Shown: positions 15,795 to 24,913 of the stretch, piece by piece
Layout of the letters: each line of letters starts with the position of its first letter
Numbering within the stretch: the first letter of the stretch is position 1
DNA from: Streptomyces flaveus
Lineage (GTDB): Bacteria > Actinomycetota > Actinomycetes > Streptomycetales > Streptomycetaceae
Reading direction: 5' to 3'
DNA length: 57,504 nucleotides
Assembly: GCF_014647675.1 (NCBI RefSeq)
Contig: NZ_BMPQ01000013.1
Location: forward strand, 69,779-127,282
The notes under the pieces: model-generated
Told to the model about the DNA's origin: nothing
The model's input: the letters and a program-made list of their open reading frames with translations, nothing else
The model's database searches: none
Translations under genes and position numbers: made by a program

Positions 15795-16263
15795 GAGGGC
15801 CCGCGGCGGAGCCGCTGATGGATGCAGTCGCCCCCGCCGCCCTTACCCGTCCCATCCCCAGGGGCTTCGCCCCGGACCCCGTTTCGGGGGCCAGCCCCCG
15901 AACCCCCGCTCCTCAAACGCCGGAGGGGCTGATTTTCCGCGGCCTGGGCTGAATTCCGCAGCCGCGATTCCGCTACCCAAGCGGAACTTTGCAGCCGGCC
16001 CCAGGCACAACCAGCCCGTCCGGCGTTTGAGGACGAGGCCGTTCAGGCCGATGCGGGGTCTGGGGCGCAGCCCCAGCGGGGTCCAGGGGCAGCGCCCCTG
16101 GCGGGGATCCGGGGCGGAGCCCCGAGGATGGTGGGGGTCCCCCCGCTCGAGCGAAGCCGAGAGTGGGGGAGGGTAAGGGCGGCGGGGGCGAAACAACCCC
16201 GCCGCGGACCCGGCGGCAGCACAACAACCACCGACCGACACGAAAGCCACAGGAGCAACCCGC
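15795..16263. repeat. composite GC-rich repeat island inside the urease operon
   Basis: 469 bp without a credible gene. It contains a perfect 15-bp inverted pair, TCCTCAAACGCCGGA (15910-15924) and its complement (16019-16033), several short hairpins of the GGGGCTTCGCCCC type near 15857 and 16075-16122, and a 39-bp element at 16132-16170 that recurs twice at 43-45 kb. Such blocks resemble dispersed Streptomyces intergenic repeats. They could act as transcription attenuators between ureF and ureG. Confidence 0.8.
16132..16170 (+). repeat. 39-bp dispersed element, copy 1
   Basis: Begins TGGGGGTCCCCCCGCTCGAG and ends GAGAGTGGGGGA. All 39 bases are identical to the inverted copy at 44757-44795, and it differs slightly from the direct copy at 43619-43658. 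The ends TCCCCC and GGGGGA can pair, as can CTCG and CGAG inside, so the transcript would fold into a hairpin. Here it is intergenic. Confidence 0.9.
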
Positions 16264-16938
16264 ATGCACCTCGACCACTCCCACGACGGCGGAGCCGTAA
16301 GCGCCGACGCGCACCGCCCCGACGGCGCCCGCCGTGCCCTCCGTATCGGACTCGGCGGCCCCGTAGGCTCCGGCAAGACCGCCACCGTCGCCGCCCTCTG
16401 CCAAGCCCTGCGCGACGAACTCTCCCTTGCCGTCGTCACCAACGACATCTACACCCGCGAAGACGCCGAATTCCTCCTCCGCGAGGCCGTGTTGCCGCCC
16501 GAGCGGATCACCGCCGTCGAGACGGGCGCGTGCCCGCACACCGCGATCCGGGATGACATCTCGGCGAACCTCGAAGCCGTCGAGGATCTGGAGGACGAGG
16601 TCGGGCCACTGGATCTCATTCTCGTCGAGTCCGGGGGCGACAACCTCACCGCGACCTTCTCCAAGGGGCTTGTCGATGCGCAGGTCTTTGTGATCGACGT
16701 GGCCGGTGGTGATGACATTCCGCGCAAGGGCGGGCCCGGTGTCACCACTGCCGATCTGCTGGTCGTCAACAAGACGGATCTCGCGCCGTTCGTCGGCTCC
16801 GACCTCGGCCGGATGGCCGCCGACGCGAAAGCCCAGCGGGGCGAACTGCCGGTCGTCTTCCAGTCCTTGAGGGCCGAGAGCGGGGTCGCGGACGTCGCCG
16901 ACTGGGTGCGGGGGCAGCTCGCCGCGTGGTCGGCATGA
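16264..16938 (+). CDS. ureG: urease accessory GTPase UreG
   Basis: SIMIBI-class GTPase that delivers nickel to urease. 224 residues. The P-loop is GLGGPVGSGKTATV near residue 28, with NDIYTREDAEFL, then the metal-binding Cys-Pro-His in ETGACPHTAIRDD, and the guanine-specificity NKTD in VVNKTDLAPFVG. The N-terminus has the short His-containing MHLDHSHDGG, which may help bind nickel in the absence of a UreE. The ATG at 16264 follows the repeat island. UreD begins in the overlapping ATGA of its stop. Confidence 0.96.
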   Translation: MHLDHSHDGGAVSADAHRPDGARRALRIGLGGPVGSGKTATVAALCQALRDELSLAVVTNDIYTREDAEFLLREAVLPPERITAVETGACPHTAIRDDISANLEAVEDLEDEVGPLDLILVESGGDNLTATFSKGLVDAQVFVIDVAGGDDIPRKGGPGVTTADLLVVNKTDLAPFVGSDLGRMAADAKAQRGELPVVFQSLRAESGVADVADWVRGQLAAWSA

Positions 16939-17714
16939 CGGGCGGCGCAGCGGGGGTACGGGCCACCGCGCGCATCGCCGCCCGCCCCGACGGCCGGGGC
17001 GGCACCGCGTTGCCCACCCTGGCCGGCGAGGGTCCGCTCGCGCTGCGTCGCGTACGGGCGAGCGGCTCCGAGGCGCGCGTGATGCTCGTCGGGGCGATGA
17101 GCGGTCCGCTGGGCGGCGACCACTTCACCGTCGAGGCGGCGGTCACCGAGGGCGCCGAGCTGCACATCGGGTCGGCCGCCGCCACCATCGCCCTGCCGGG
17201 GCAGGCCAAGGGCGAGGCGCGCTACGACGTACGCCTCACCGTCGACCAGGACGCCGAACTGCGCTGGCTGCCCGAGCAGTTGATCTCCGCGAACGGCAGC
17301 GATCTGTACGTCACCACACGCGTCGACCTCGCGACGGGTGCCCGGCTGGTGCTGCGTGAGGAACAGGTGCTCGGGCGTGCCAACGAGGAGCCCGGCCGTC
17401 TCACCAGCCGTCTCACCGTCCGTCTCGGCGGGCGTCCGCTGCTCGACCAGGAACTGTCCTGCGGGCCCGGCGCACCCGGTGGCTGGGACGGTCCGGCAGT
17501 GCTGGCGGGACATCGCGCGGTGGGGCAACTCGTCGTCGTACGACCGGAGTTCGCCGAGGTGCCGGCCGGCCTGCGGCTACTGGGCGAGTACGCCGCGCTC
17601 ACCCCTCTCGCCGGCCCCGGCGTCCTCGTGACCGCACTCGCCCCGGACGCACTGCAACTGCGCCGAACCCTCGACGACGCCCTGCTCACACTCGGTCAGA
17701 AACCCGGCCAGTAA
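16935..17714 (+). CDS. ureD: urease accessory protein UreD
   Basis: Scaffold accessory protein (UreD/UreH) that binds apo-urease and receives nickel from UreG. 259 residues. Recognisable segments are AEGAELHIGSAAATIALPG-like strand repeats near the middle and LRWLPEQLISANGSDLYVTT. The ATG at 16935 overlaps the ureG stop as ATGA; the GTG at 16926 is less likely. It is the last gene of the operon. It shares the lower sequence conservation usual for UreD, but position and core motifs make the call secure. Confidence 0.93.
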   Translation: MTGGAAGVRATARIAARPDGRGGTALPTLAGEGPLALRRVRASGSEARVMLVGAMSGPLGGDHFTVEAAVTEGAELHIGSAAATIALPGQAKGEARYDVRLTVDQDAELRWLPEQLISANGSDLYVTTRVDLATGARLVLREEQVLGRANEEPGRLTSRLTVRLGGRPLLDQELSCGPGAPGGWDGPAVLAGHRAVGQLVVVRPEFAEVPAGLRLLGEYAALTPLAGPGVLVTALAPDALQLRRTLDDALLTLGQKPGQ

Positions 17715-17846
17715 CGGACGTATCCGCTCAACGAGCAGGCATGTACCGGTTATCGGATTGGCAAAGAAGCCAAGTCACCCCTGTTCTCAGGGAGGTCACA
17801 GGCGGAAAGATCCCGTACGACCACAACTACGTACGGGGAGGCCCAC

Positions 17847-19445
17847 TTGACGGGTATGAGACCGCCGAAGAAGAAGGCGGCAGCACTCGGCTCGGCCGGA
17901 GTGTTCGTCACGGCGACACTGATAGCAGGGGCCGTCGCGGCGCCGTCCGCCAGTGCGGACACCCGCCACGGCCAGGACCGTGAGGCACGCGGCACCGCGA
18001 TCGCCGCGGCACGGGCCGCCAAGGCAGGTGTCAGCTGGCAGGACTGTCCGGCCGACTGGGGACTTGAGAAGCCCATCCAGTGCGGCTGGGTCACGGTGCC
18101 GCTCGACTACGCCAAGCCGAACGGCAAGCAGATCAAGCTCGCCGTCGACCGCATCGGCAACACGGGCACCAAGGCGGAGCGCCAGGGTGCCCTCATCTAC
18201 AACCCCGGCGGCCCCGGTGGCTCGGGCCTGCGCTTCCCGCGCCGGGTCACCACCAAGGCCCCGCTGTGGGTCAACACGGCGAAGGCGTACGACTTCGTGG
18301 GCTTCGACCCGCGTGGTGTCGGGCACTCGGCGCCCATCTCCTGCGCCGACCCCCAGGAGTTCGTGAAGGCGCCCAAGATGGATCCGGTGCCGGACTCCGA
18401 GGCCGACAAGCGCGCCCAGCGCAAGCTCGCCGCCGAGTACGCGGCCGGCTGTGCCGAGCGCAGCGGCGAGATGCTGCCGCACATGACGACGCCCAACACC
18501 GCGCGCGACCTGGACGTCATCCGGGCCGCCCTCGGCGAGAAGAAGCTCAACTTCCTCGGCGTCTCGTACGGCACGTACATCGCCGCCGTCTACGGCACGA
18601 TGTTCCCGACGCATGTGCGCCGCATGGTCGCCGACAGCGTCGTCAACCCGTCGCGCGAGAAGATCTGGTACGAGGCCAACCTCGACCAGGACGTCGCCTT
18701 CGAGATGCGCTGGAAGGACTGGCAGGACTGGGTCGCCAAGAACGACGCGACCTATCACCTGGGCGACACACGGGCCGAAGTCCAGGCCCAGTGGCTGAAG
18801 TTGCGCGCCACGGCCAAGAAGAACCCGATCGGCGGACTCGTCGGTCCTGCCGAGCTCGTCGGTTTCTTCCAGAGCGCTCCGTACTACGACTCCGCGTGGG
18901 CGCCCACCGCCCAGGTGTGGAGCAAGTACGTCGCCGGTGACACCCAGGCGCTCGTCGACGCCGCCGCTCCGGACCTGTCGGACACCGCGGGCAACGCCGC
19001 CTCGGAGAACGGCAACGCCGTCTACACCGCCGTCGAGTGCACCGACGCCAAGTGGCCCACCAGCTGGAAGAAGTGGGACCGCGACAACACCGAGCTGCAC
19101 AAGAAGTACCCGTTCATGACGTGGGCCAACGCCTGGCTGAACCTGCCCTGCGCCACCTGGCCGGCCAAGCAGCAGACCCCGCTGAACGTGAAGACCGGCA
19201 AGGGCCTGCCGCCCGTGCTGATCGTGCAGGCCACGCGGGACGCGGCCACTCCGTACGAGGGCGCCGTCGAGCTGCACAAGCGGTTCAAGGGCTCCCGTCT
19301 GATCACCGAGAAGAACGCGGGCTCGCACGGCGTCACCGGGCTCGCCAACCCGTGCATCAACGAGCGGGTGGACACCTACTTGCTCACCGGCAAGGTCGAC
19401 GCGGCCGACGTGACGTGCGCCCCGCACGCCACGCCCACGCCGTAG
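17847..19445 (+). CDS. secreted tripeptidyl aminopeptidase-type alpha/beta hydrolase
   Basis: Exported serine hydrolase of the Streptomyces tripeptidyl aminopeptidase (Tap/SlpD-E) family, which trims tripeptides or similar substrates outside the cell. 532 residues: a signal peptide (about 1-43, with a GSAGVFVTATLIAGAVAA core and AxA-type end), an alpha/beta-hydrolase core with the GGPGGSG oxyanion loop, nucleophile elbow GVSYGTY, and the C-terminal TAP domain with ATRDAATPYEGA and the late GSHGV His. A TTG at 17847 lies at good spacing from GGGGAGG; the ATG at 17856 is the alternative. Terminated by the strong hairpin at 19462. Confidence 0.92.
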   Translation: MTGMRPPKKKAAALGSAGVFVTATLIAGAVAAPSASADTRHGQDREARGTAIAAARAAKAGVSWQDCPADWGLEKPIQCGWVTVPLDYAKPNGKQIKLAVDRIGNTGTKAERQGALIYNPGGPGGSGLRFPRRVTTKAPLWVNTAKAYDFVGFDPRGVGHSAPISCADPQEFVKAPKMDPVPDSEADKRAQRKLAAEYAAGCAERSGEMLPHMTTPNTARDLDVIRAALGEKKLNFLGVSYGTYIAAVYGTMFPTHVRRMVADSVVNPSREKIWYEANLDQDVAFEMRWKDWQDWVAKNDATYHLGDTRAEVQAQWLKLRATAKKNPIGGLVGPAELVGFFQSAPYYDSAWAPTAQVWSKYVAGDTQALVDAAAPDLSDTAGNAASENGNAVYTAVECTDAKWPTSWKKWDRDNTELHKKYPFMTWANAWLNLPCATWPAKQQTPLNVKTGKGLPPVLIVQATRDAATPYEGAVELHKRFKGSRLITEKNAGSHGVTGLANPCINERVDTYLLTGKVDAADVTCAPHATPTP

Positions 19446-19461
19446 CTCGTAAGCACGACAG

Positions 19462-19507
19462 ACACGAGGAGGGGGCGGTCGGAACCCCGGCCGCCCCCTC
19501 CTCGTGT
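19462..19507. terminator. bidirectional hairpin terminator
   Basis: Perfect 17-bp arms (19462-19478 and 19491-19507) around a 12-nt loop, between the convergent hydrolase and acyltransferase genes. It ends in a short T-rich stretch on the plus strand. Confidence 0.9.
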
Positions 19508-19515
19508 TCTCAGCC

Positions 19516-20244
19516 TCAACTCAGCGGCATACGCGGGAACTTGCGCCCCTTCTCAGCCGCCTTCTTCTCGGCTTCCTCGGCCTTGACGACAGCCGCGTAC
19601 TGGTCGACGTACTCCTGCTCGGAGAGGGTGAGGATGGCGTACATGATCTCGTCGGTGATGGCGCGCAGGATCGCCTTCTCGTTCTCCATGCCGGCGTAGC
19701 GGGAGAAGTCGAGGGGCTTGCCGAAGCGGATCACCACGGGGTGGATGTTCGGGATCTTCTTTCCGGGCGGCTGGGCCTCGAAGGTGCCGATCATCGCGCA
19801 GGGAATGACGGGGACCTGGGCCTTGAGGGCCATGACCGCGACGCCGACCTTTCCCTTGTAGAGGCGGCCGTCGTGCGAGCGCGTGCCCTCCGGGTAGATG
19901 CCGAGGAGCTCGTCCTTGCTCAGCACGCCGAGCCCTTCGCGGATGGCCGCCTGACCTGCTTCCTTGCCGGAGCGGTCCACCGGGATCTGCCCGGCGCTGC
20001 GGAAGAAGTAGGCCGTCAGACGGCCCTTGATACCGGGGCCCGTGAAGTACTCCGCCTTCGCCAGGAACGTGATCCGCCGCTTGAGGATCGCGGGCATCAG
20101 GAAATGGTCCGAGAACGACAGATGATTACCGGCGACAATGGCCGCGCCCGACTCCGGTACGTGCTCGAGCCCTTCGATCTTGGGACGGAAGACCAGTCTC
20201 AGCAATGGTCCCAGGATCACGTACTTGAGCACGTAGTAGAACAT
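19516..20244 (-). CDS. 1-acyl-sn-glycerol-3-phosphate acyltransferase (PlsC family)
   Basis: Membrane-associated acyltransferase that adds the second acyl chain to lysophosphatidate, or acts on a related lipid. 242 residues. The HX4D motif is NHLSFSD near residue 60 and the substrate motif appears as YPEGTRSHDGRLYKG. An N-terminal hydrophobic helix (MFYYVLKYVILGPLLRLVF) anchors it. The ATG at 20244 is chosen because it has GAGGAG upstream and begins the conserved helix; the frame is open to 20280. The C-terminus is a Lys/Glu-rich helix with EEAEKKAAEKG. It appears to be a single-gene unit. Confidence 0.9.
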   Translation of the reverse strand: MFYYVLKYVILGPLLRLVFRPKIEGLEHVPESGAAIVAGNHLSFSDHFLMPAILKRRITFLAKAEYFTGPGIKGRLTAYFFRSAGQIPVDRSGKEAGQAAIREGLGVLSKDELLGIYPEGTRSHDGRLYKGKVGVAVMALKAQVPVIPCAMIGTFEAQPPGKKIPNIHPVVIRFGKPLDFSRYAGMENEKAILRAITDEIMYAILTLSEQEYVDQYAAVVKAEEAEKKAAEKGRKFPRMPLS

Positions 20245-20383
20245 GGGGTTGTCGCTCCTCACTCCGCCGGATCGGCTCAACCGCCGTGTTCTAGCAGGTC
20301 AATAGGTACGCGGGAGAGACGCCAGTGTATGTGCAGGCGCGGGCCTGTGTTAACCGGGTGGGACATAGTGTCAACCGGGTCCG

Positions 20384-21208
20384 CTACGGCTTTCGGGCGA
20401 CTCCGCAGAAGTGGGTCACCTCGACGGTCTCTTCCTGCGGGCAGTCCGGTCGCCAGCGCGGGCAGGAGACGACTCCCGGCTCGAGGAGATCCAGCCCGTC
20501 GAAAAGGCCCAGGAGTTCTTCGCGGGTACGCAGCGTCATCGGCGCCGATCCCTGGGCGTTCCAGTAGTGGACCGCCTGAGCCATCGCCAGGCCGTCGACC
20601 TCCGTGGTCGGGTGGGAGACGACCAGGTGGCTGCCGGAGGGAACGGCGTCCATGAGCCGCCGCACGATGGAGCGGGCCTCGTCGTTGTCCATGACGAAAT
20701 TGAGGATGCCCAGCATCGTGATCCCCACGGGCCGGCTGAAGTTCAGCGTCCGGGCGGCGCCCTGGAGAATCGAGTCGGGGGCGTGGACGTCGGCGTCGAT
20801 GTAGTCGGTGGCACCCTCGGGCGTGCTGGTGAGCAGGGCGCGGGCGTGGCTCAGCACGATGGGGTCGTTGTCCACATAGACGATCCGACAGCCGGGGTCG
20901 ACGCGTTGGGCCACTTCGTGGGTGTTGTCGACGATCGGCAGGCCCGTGCCGATGTCCAAGAACTGCTGGATTCCCGCCTCACCGGCAAGAAACCGCACGG
21001 AGCGCGCCAGGAACTGCCGGTCCGCGATGGCCGAGCGGGAGAGTTCCGGCACGAAGGACAGGATGTGATCGCCGACCTGTTGATCGATCTGGTAGTTGTC
21101 CCTGCCGCCCAGCCAGTAGTTCCAGATGCGCGCGGAGTGCGACACATTGGTCTTGAGCTTGGGATTCCGCATCGTGCCCTGGGTGCCTGGTGTCGAGAGT
21201 TCGGACAT
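20384..21208 (-). CDS. SAM-dependent methyltransferase (PF04672 family)
   Basis: 274-residue protein of the actinomycete S-adenosylmethionine methyltransferase family formerly DUF574. Family marks are SARIWNYWLGGRDNYQID near residue 26, the cofactor loop FLDIGTGLP, and VYVDNDPIVLSHARALL. The substrate is not known for most members; Streptomyces species hold many paralogues. It has no signal peptide or membrane segment. The C-terminal part has CPRWRPDCPQ, with paired Cys near the end. Start at 21208 is an ATG opening directly on the family region. It stands alone, 112 bp upstream-of-stop from rocD on the same strand. Confidence 0.87.
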   Translation of the reverse strand: MSELSTPGTQGTMRNPKLKTNVSHSARIWNYWLGGRDNYQIDQQVGDHILSFVPELSRSAIADRQFLARSVRFLAGEAGIQQFLDIGTGLPIVDNTHEVAQRVDPGCRIVYVDNDPIVLSHARALLTSTPEGATDYIDADVHAPDSILQGAARTLNFSRPVGITMLGILNFVMDNDEARSIVRRLMDAVPSGSHLVVSHPTTEVDGLAMAQAVHYWNAQGSAPMTLRTREELLGLFDGLDLLEPGVVSCPRWRPDCPQEETVEVTHFCGVARKP

Positions 21209-21320
21209 CCCTGTGGCTCTTTTCGCTCATCACTGACTGGGACAGTGCACAATCTAGCCCGCCTGGCCGGAACCAATCACCGTAAAGGATAAAGCAGTTC
21301 CTGGTTCCGGCCCCAGTCAC

Positions 21321-22547
21321 TCAGGCCCCTTCTGCCAGAACCTTCTCCAGTGTCCCAAGAGCCGCACGGAGTTCCCCGTCGGTGATGGTCAGCGGCGGTG
21401 CGAGGCGAATCGTCGAGCCGTGGGTGTCCTTGACGAGAATTCCCTCGCGCATGAGGCGTTCGCTGATCTCCCGTCCGGTGCCGATGGCGGGGTCGACGTC
21501 GACGCCCGCCCACAGCCCCCGCGCACGGAAGCCGCGTACGCCCCTGCCCTCGAGGGCGGCCAGCCCCTCGCGCAGGGTCACACCCAACTCGGTGGCCCTG
21601 CACTGGAACTCACCGGTCTCGAGCAGCTCGACGACCGCGGAACCCACCGCCGCGGCCAGCGGATTGCCGCCGAACGTCGACCCGTGCTCGCCGGGCCGCA
21701 GCACCCCGAGCACCTCGCGGGACGCGACGACCGCGGAGACGGGGACGATGCCGCCGCCGAGCGCCTTGCCGAGCAGCAGCATGTCCGGGACGACCGCCTC
21801 GTGCTCGACGGCCAGCGTGCGGCCCGTACGCCCGAGGCCCGACTGGATCTCGTCCGCGATGAACAGGCACCCGGCCCGCCGGGTCAGTTCGCGTACGCCG
21901 GTGAGGTAGCCGTCGTCCGGGATGACGACGCCCGCCTCGCCCTGGATCGGCTCGATGAGGACGGCCGCCGTCGTCTCGTCGACCGCCGCCTCGAGCGCGG
22001 CGAGATCGTTGTACGGGACGATGCGGAAGCCGGGCGTGAACGGCCCGAAGCCCGCGCGGGCGCTCTCGTCGGTGGAGAAGCTGACGATGGTGGTCGTACG
22101 GCCGTGGAAGTTGTCGGCGGCCACCACGATGGTCGCCTGGTCCGCGGGGACGCCCTTCACCTCGTACGCCCATTTGCGGGCGACCTTGATGCCGCTCTCC
22201 ACGGCCTCGGCGCCCGTGTTCATCGGCAGCACCATGTCCAGGCCGGTCAACTCCGCCAGGGACTCGGCGAATTCGGCGAGCTTGTCGTTGTGGAAGGCGC
22301 GCGAGGTGAGCGTCAACTGGTCGAGCTGGCGGTGCGCGGCCTCGATCAGCGCCGGGTGGCGGTGGCCGAAGTTGAGGGCCGAGTAGCCGGCCAGCATGTC
22401 GAGGTAGCGGCGGCCCTCGACGTCCTCGACCCAGACGCCCTCGGCGCGTGCGACGACCACGGGCAGCGGGTGGTAGTTGTGCGCGAGGACGGGCTCCTCG
22501 GCGCGGATCAGGTCTGCGGAGGTACGCGTACGCGCGGGAGCGGTCAT
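21321..22547 (-). CDS. rocD: ornithine aminotransferase
   Basis: PLP aminotransferase converting ornithine and 2-oxoglutarate to glutamate semialdehyde and glutamate, linking arginine breakdown to proline and glutamate. 408 residues. Family marks: PVLAHNYHPLPVVVARAEGVW at the start, MNTGAEAVESGIKVARKW, FIADEIQSGLGRTG and the PLP lysine in LLGKALGGG. The ATG at 22547 is used, since the frame upstream is only a shadow of ddaH. Its start overlaps the ddaH stop (TCATGA), so both are co-translated. Together with ddaH and the upstream Lrp gene it forms an arginine-derivative catabolic set. Confidence 0.96.
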   Translation of the reverse strand: MTAPARTRTSADLIRAEEPVLAHNYHPLPVVVARAEGVWVEDVEGRRYLDMLAGYSALNFGHRHPALIEAAHRQLDQLTLTSRAFHNDKLAEFAESLAELTGLDMVLPMNTGAEAVESGIKVARKWAYEVKGVPADQATIVVAADNFHGRTTTIVSFSTDESARAGFGPFTPGFRIVPYNDLAALEAAVDETTAAVLIEPIQGEAGVVIPDDGYLTGVRELTRRAGCLFIADEIQSGLGRTGRTLAVEHEAVVPDMLLLGKALGGGIVPVSAVVASREVLGVLRPGEHGSTFGGNPLAAAVGSAVVELLETGEFQCRATELGVTLREGLAALEGRGVRGFRARGLWAGVDVDPAIGTGREISERLMREGILVKDTHGSTIRLAPPLTITDGELRAALGTLEKVLAEGA

Positions 22548-23374
22548 GAACGGATCTCCTGAGTGCAGCACTTGATGCCGCCGCCGGCCTTGTGGAGCTC
22601 CGACAGGTCGACGGGGACGGGAACGTAGCCATGGCGGGTCAGCTGGTCGGAGAGGGCCTCGGCGCGGGGCGAGATGAAGACATGGCGGCCGTCCGAGACG
22701 GAGTTGAGCCCGAACGCCATCGCGTCCTGGCGCGTGGCGATCACCGCGTCCGGGAACAGCCGCCCGAGCACCTCGCGGCTTCCAGGAGAGAAGGCCTCGG
22801 GGTAGTACGCGATGTTGGCCTCGGGCCCGTCGCGTCCGTCGTCGAGGACGAACAGTGCGGTGTCCATGTGGTAGAAGTACGGGTCCACCAGCTGCAGGCC
22901 GATCGTGGGGACGCCGAAGAACTCCTGCACCTCGCGGTGCGCCTCGGGCGTCGTACGAAAGCCGGTGCCGGCCAGGATGTACGGGCCCACCGGGACGAGA
23001 TCGCCCTCGCCCTCGCACACCGACTCGGGGTGCTGGACGTCGAAGCCCGCGTTCTTGAACCAGGTTTCGTACGCGGTCGATTCGGGCCGCCGCTGCGGCG
23101 CGTGGAAGAGCGAGCCGAAGACGCGGCCCTGGACGACCAGCGCGGAGTTCGCCGCGAAGACCATGTCCGGGAGACCGGCGACCGGCTCGACGCTGTCGAC
23201 GGTGTGGCCGTGGGCACGGTAGGCGCGGATCAGCTCCGCCCACTGGCCGCGGGCCAGATCGACGTCGACCTGTGCGTCCTCATGCATCCAGGGGTTGATG
23301 GCGTACTGCACGGCGAAGTGTCTGGGTTCGCAGACCAGAAAGTGCTTCGGGCGCGACACACGGCTGATGGGCAC
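22544..23374 (-). CDS. ddaH: dimethylargininase (amidinotransferase superfamily)
   Basis: Hydrolyses N-omega-methylated arginines to citrulline and methylamines in the cytoplasm. 276 residues. Family marks are the CEPRHFAVQYAINPWM start, MVFAANSALV, the catalytic His in GRHVFISP and the C-terminal nucleophile Cys in GGGIKCCTQEIR. The GTG at 23374 is chosen because the family begins with PISRVSRPKHFL; GGAGGAA lies upstream. It is translationally coupled to rocD. A related arginine-deiminase-like activity cannot be excluded from sequence alone, but the C-terminal CC motif favours DDAH. Confidence 0.92.
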   Translation of the reverse strand: MPISRVSRPKHFLVCEPRHFAVQYAINPWMHEDAQVDVDLARGQWAELIRAYRAHGHTVDSVEPVAGLPDMVFAANSALVVQGRVFGSLFHAPQRRPESTAYETWFKNAGFDVQHPESVCEGEGDLVPVGPYILAGTGFRTTPEAHREVQEFFGVPTIGLQLVDPYFYHMDTALFVLDDGRDGPEANIAYYPEAFSPGSREVLGRLFPDAVIATRQDAMAFGLNSVSDGRHVFISPRAEALSDQLTRHGYVPVPVDLSELHKAGGGIKCCTQEIRS

Positions 23375-23537
23375 AGAGGGGTTCCTCCGCTTCCTGCGGT
23401 GACGAGGTGACAACTGGCGGTGAGTCAACGGTAGGAAGTGGGGGAGAGGGGCGACAAGCACCGACAATTGCGCGTCGGCGCAGGAACGCTGCGTATTGAG
23501 GATATTCGGCGCACGATCGGTGCGCGACCTGGGCCGC

Positions 23538-24032
23538 TCACTCCTCCGGGGCCGGTGCGGGCTGGTTCGCGCCCGCCTCCGGGCTCTCCGGGAGCAGATG
23601 CGAGAGCACCATGTAACTGATCGTCTTGCGGATGAACGGCTCCGTACGGATTCGCTCGAGCACCTCCTCGAAGTGGTCCACGTCCCGGGCCCGTACATGC
23701 AGCAGCGCGTCCGCGCCCCCGGTCACCGTCATCGCGGCGGTGATCTCCGGATGGTTGCGCACCACCTCCGCGAGCCGCCGCGGCGGGGCGGCGCCCTCGC
23801 AGTACACCTCCACGTACGCCTCCGTACGCCAGCCGAGCGCGTCCGGCTTCACCGTGGCCGTGAACCCGGTGACCACACCCGTCTCGCGCATCCGGTCGAC
23901 ACGGCGCTTGACCGCGGTGGCCGACAGGCCGACCGCCTCGCCGATCACGGCGAAGCTCGTGCGGGCGTTCGCCATCAGGGCCGTGACGATCTTGCGGTCG
24001 AGCTCGTCGAACGGCGCGGACTTGGGGCTCAT
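23538..24032 (-). CDS. Lrp/AsnC family regulator
   Basis: 164-residue amino-acid-responsive regulator. The N-terminal HTH (about 8-62) reads DELDRKIVTALMANARTSFA and GLSATAVKRRVDRM; the C-terminal RAM ligand domain (about 70-145) includes VTGGADALLHVRARDV. The ATG at 24032 is preferred over one at 24107, since the family starts with PFDELDRKI. It lies 163 bp upstream of ddaH-rocD on the same strand and is the likely local regulator, with arginine or ornithine as plausible effectors. The C-terminal 20 residues are Pro/Glu/Ala-rich and poorly conserved. Confidence 0.93.
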   Translation of the reverse strand: MSPKSAPFDELDRKIVTALMANARTSFAVIGEAVGLSATAVKRRVDRMRETGVVTGFTATVKPDALGWRTEAYVEVYCEGAAPPRRLAEVVRNHPEITAAMTVTGGADALLHVRARDVDHFEEVLERIRTEPFIRKTISYMVLSHLLPESPEAGANQPAPAPEE

Positions 24033-24146
24033 GCGCGCACTGTATCCAGCGGTGACGGCCACACCCCACGGCTCCGCAGGCCCAGAGGTCACAGGCCCGT
24101 CTCGCACAATGTGCAGACGTCCGGATTGCTCCTAGACTCCAGCCTC

Positions 24147-24902
24147 ATGCTGCGCGCCCTCGCCGTCGACGACGAACCGCCGTCCCTCGAAGAACTGCTC
24201 TATCTGCTCCAGGCCGATCCACGCGTGAAGAGCGTCGAGGGCGCGAGCGACGCGACCGAGGCGCTGCGCCGGATCAACCGTGCTCTGGAGTGCGGCCCCG
24301 ACGGCGAGGACGCGATCGACGTGATCTTCCTCGACATCCAGATGCCCGGGCTCGACGGACTGGACATGGCGCGGCTGCTCGCCGGCCTCGCCAAACCCCC
24401 GCTCGTCGTGTTCGTCACCGCCCACGAGGGCTTCGCGGTGCAGGCCTTCGACCTCAAGGCCGTCGACTACGTCCTGAAGCCGGTACGCCGGGAACGGCTG
24501 GCCGAGGCCGTCCGCCGGGCCGCCGAGCTGAAGGAGGCGGCTCCGCTGATCCCCGTGCACGAGCCCGACCCGGACCACATCCCGGTCGAGCTGGGCGGGG
24601 TCACCCGTTTCGTTGCCGTCGAGGACATCACGCATGTCGAGGCCCAGGGCGACTACGCGCGGCTGCACACCGAGCAAGGCAGCCATCTGGTGCGTATCCC
24701 GCTGTCCACGCTGGAGGAACGCTGGCGCTCGCGCGGCTTCGTCCGCATCCACCGGCGCCATCTCGTCGCCCTCGGCCACATCAGCGAGCTCCGGCTTGAC
24801 GCGGGTACCGTGAGCGTCCTGGTCGGCCCCGTCGAACTGCAGGTCAGCCGCCGGCACGCCCGCGAACTGCGCGAGCTGTTGATGCGCCGGACAGCGAGCT
24901 GA
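24147..24902 (+). CDS. LytTR-type response regulator
   Basis: 251-residue regulator of the LytR/AlgR class. The receiver (1-120) has acidic D8-D9, phospho-acceptor Asp63 in FLDIQMPGLDG and Lys111 in VLKPVRRERL. The LytTR DNA-binding domain (about 145-248) shows VEAQGDYARLHT and GFVRIHRRHLVAL. The ATG at 24147 starts the receiver directly; no good ribosome site is present, so the mRNA may be leaderless or weakly translated. It is the first gene of an operon with a small membrane protein, a solute symporter and a LytS-type kinase, so kinase and regulator flank their likely transport target. Confidence 0.95.
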   Translation: MLRALAVDDEPPSLEELLYLLQADPRVKSVEGASDATEALRRINRALECGPDGEDAIDVIFLDIQMPGLDGLDMARLLAGLAKPPLVVFVTAHEGFAVQAFDLKAVDYVLKPVRRERLAEAVRRAAELKEAAPLIPVHEPDPDHIPVELGGVTRFVAVEDITHVEAQGDYARLHTEQGSHLVRIPLSTLEERWRSRGFVRIHRRHLVALGHISELRLDAGTVSVLVGPVELQVSRRHARELRELLMRRTAS

Positions 24903-24913
24903 GGAGGCCTCCC

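Noticed and set aside
15601..16176. Open frames crossing the repeat island downstream of ureF
   Set aside because: They arise from GC-rich repeats that are open in several frames; no ribosome site or family match.
21321..23243. 640-residue frame suggesting a fused aminotransferase
   Set aside because: The N-terminal 230 residues are an off-frame of ddaH; rocD has a good start at 22547 that overlaps the ddaH stop.
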